The notes below the pieces were generated by a model, which saw only the letters and a list, made by a program, of their open reading frames with translations, was not told the DNA's origin and made no database searches. A program made the translations under genes and the position numbers. From Chloroflexota bacterium (lineage in GTDB: Bacteria > Chloroflexota > Anaerolineae > Anaerolineales > E44-bin32): DNA of 35,441 bases. The stretch lies in the NCBI GenBank assembly GCA_027298025.1, contig JAPUGV010000101.1:1-35441 (forward strand), given 5' to 3'. How positions within the stretch are numbered: the first letter of the stretch is position 1; every line of letters begins with the position of its first letter. This document shows positions 34,793 through 35,441 of this stretch, one piece after another.

Positions 34793-35155
34793 TCAGCCGT
34801 CCCCTTCGTCATCATCGGTTACTTCGCGGAACTCTCCATCCACCACGGACTCCAGCGTATCTATGTGCTCTTGAACAATCTCCGGTGGACAAAGTTCAAT
34901 GAAGAAGTAGGCTCCGGCCCAGAGTATGGCCATGTCGTCGACCGGTGCAGGAATGTCGAAGGGAAAGATGAGATAGATCACCGCGCCGATCGGGATCAAC
35001 TTGATCAGTGGGTTGATGCGGCGATCCAGCAGGAGCCGGAAAATCAGCTTCACCCGAAACGAGAGTTTCTCGAAGAAGCCGCCTTCACTTGGGATGATTG
35101 GACCATCCGACATAGCGGTGACGATTATACCTTTTGGCTTGAGGGCTGGAATCAA
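34793..35155 (-). CDS. YkvA/DUF1232 family protein
   Basis: LIFRLLLDRRINPLIKLIPIGAVIYLIFPFDIPAPVDDMAILWAGAYFFIELCP. Confidence 0.85.
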   Translation of the reverse strand: MIPALKPKGIIVTAMSDGPIIPSEGGFFEKLSFRVKLIFRLLLDRRINPLIKLIPIGAVIYLIFPFDIPAPVDDMAILWAGAYFFIELCPPEIVQEHIDTLESVVDGEFREVTDDDEGDG

Positions 35156-35274
35156 CCTCGTGATAAAATCGCTCGACTCTGGCGCGCTCCCATAAACCCC
35201 GCTCCGGATAGTTTCAATTGCGGAGGCAGACCTAAGCCAGGGCTGCGCCCCTCCTAGGGGCTCGATGTGAACAG

Positions 35275-35441
35275 ATGATCACGGATACTTTCTCGCGACC
35301 GCTGAACGATCTGCGTATTTCGGTTACGGATCGCTGTAATTTCCGCTGCGTCTACTGCATGCCAAAAGAGGTTTTCGGTAGAAATTTCCAGTTCCTTAGC
35401 CGCGAAGAACTGCTCACTTATGAAGAGATAGAAACGATAGC
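35275..35441 (+). CDS. moaA: GTP 3',8-cyclase MoaA (radical SAM), truncated by window end
   Basis: [35 protein letters not shown]. Confidence 0.95.
   Translation, partial: MITDTFSRPLNDLRISVTDRCNFRCVYCMPKEVFGRNFQFLSREELLTYEEIETI

Noticed and set aside
1-35441. CRISPR arrays, transposons, integrases, prophage genes, tRNA/rRNA
   Set aside because: No spaced direct repeats, no transposase/integrase motifs, no RNA gene signatures found by reading

Overview
The window is a dense chromosomal segment of about 35.4 kb. Gene content and style suggest a Chloroflexota/Anaerolineae-like bacterium (proline/threonine-linker lipoprotein, LCP and RodZ-like proteins, split NAD synthase, acidic-tailed L9), but that is inference. 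I see about 38 coding regions. They include a MarR/MFS pair, a mono-cluster/CDGSH Fe-S protein, an ECF42-type sigma factor with a YciI/DGPF protein, an ArsR plus two AHSA1-type SRPBCC proteins, pirin, a sorbosone-dehydrogenase-like protein, an aminotransferase, an aldo/keto reductase, two nitrilase-superfamily proteins, lysoplasmalogenase, PyrD, a PLD-like protein, a BNR-repeat + MoaD-like pair, TsaD, an M24 peptidase, SelA, LCP, a minus-strand lgt-like/nit/nadE/ATL/PAP2 operon, GNATs, L9, a RodZ-like protein, YkvA and the 5' end of moaA. I found no CRISPR array, tRNA, rRNA, transposon or prophage. The most unusual non-coding signal is at 20516-20577: three perfect 8-bp inverted repeats interleaved in the order A-B-C-A'-B'-C', which predicts a multi-stem pseudoknot just 3' of the moaD-like gene. 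Other regulatory observations are two matched TTGACA-N17-TAnnnT promoters, each overlapped by the same TTCAACC-N4-GGTT operator in the ArsR/AHSA1 locus, matched MarR operators, and an ECF42-like promoter. In three genes (nitrilase, ATL, GNAT) the conserved N-terminus extends upstream of every ATG/GTG/TTG. All coordinates and alignments were made by eye and no database search was run.
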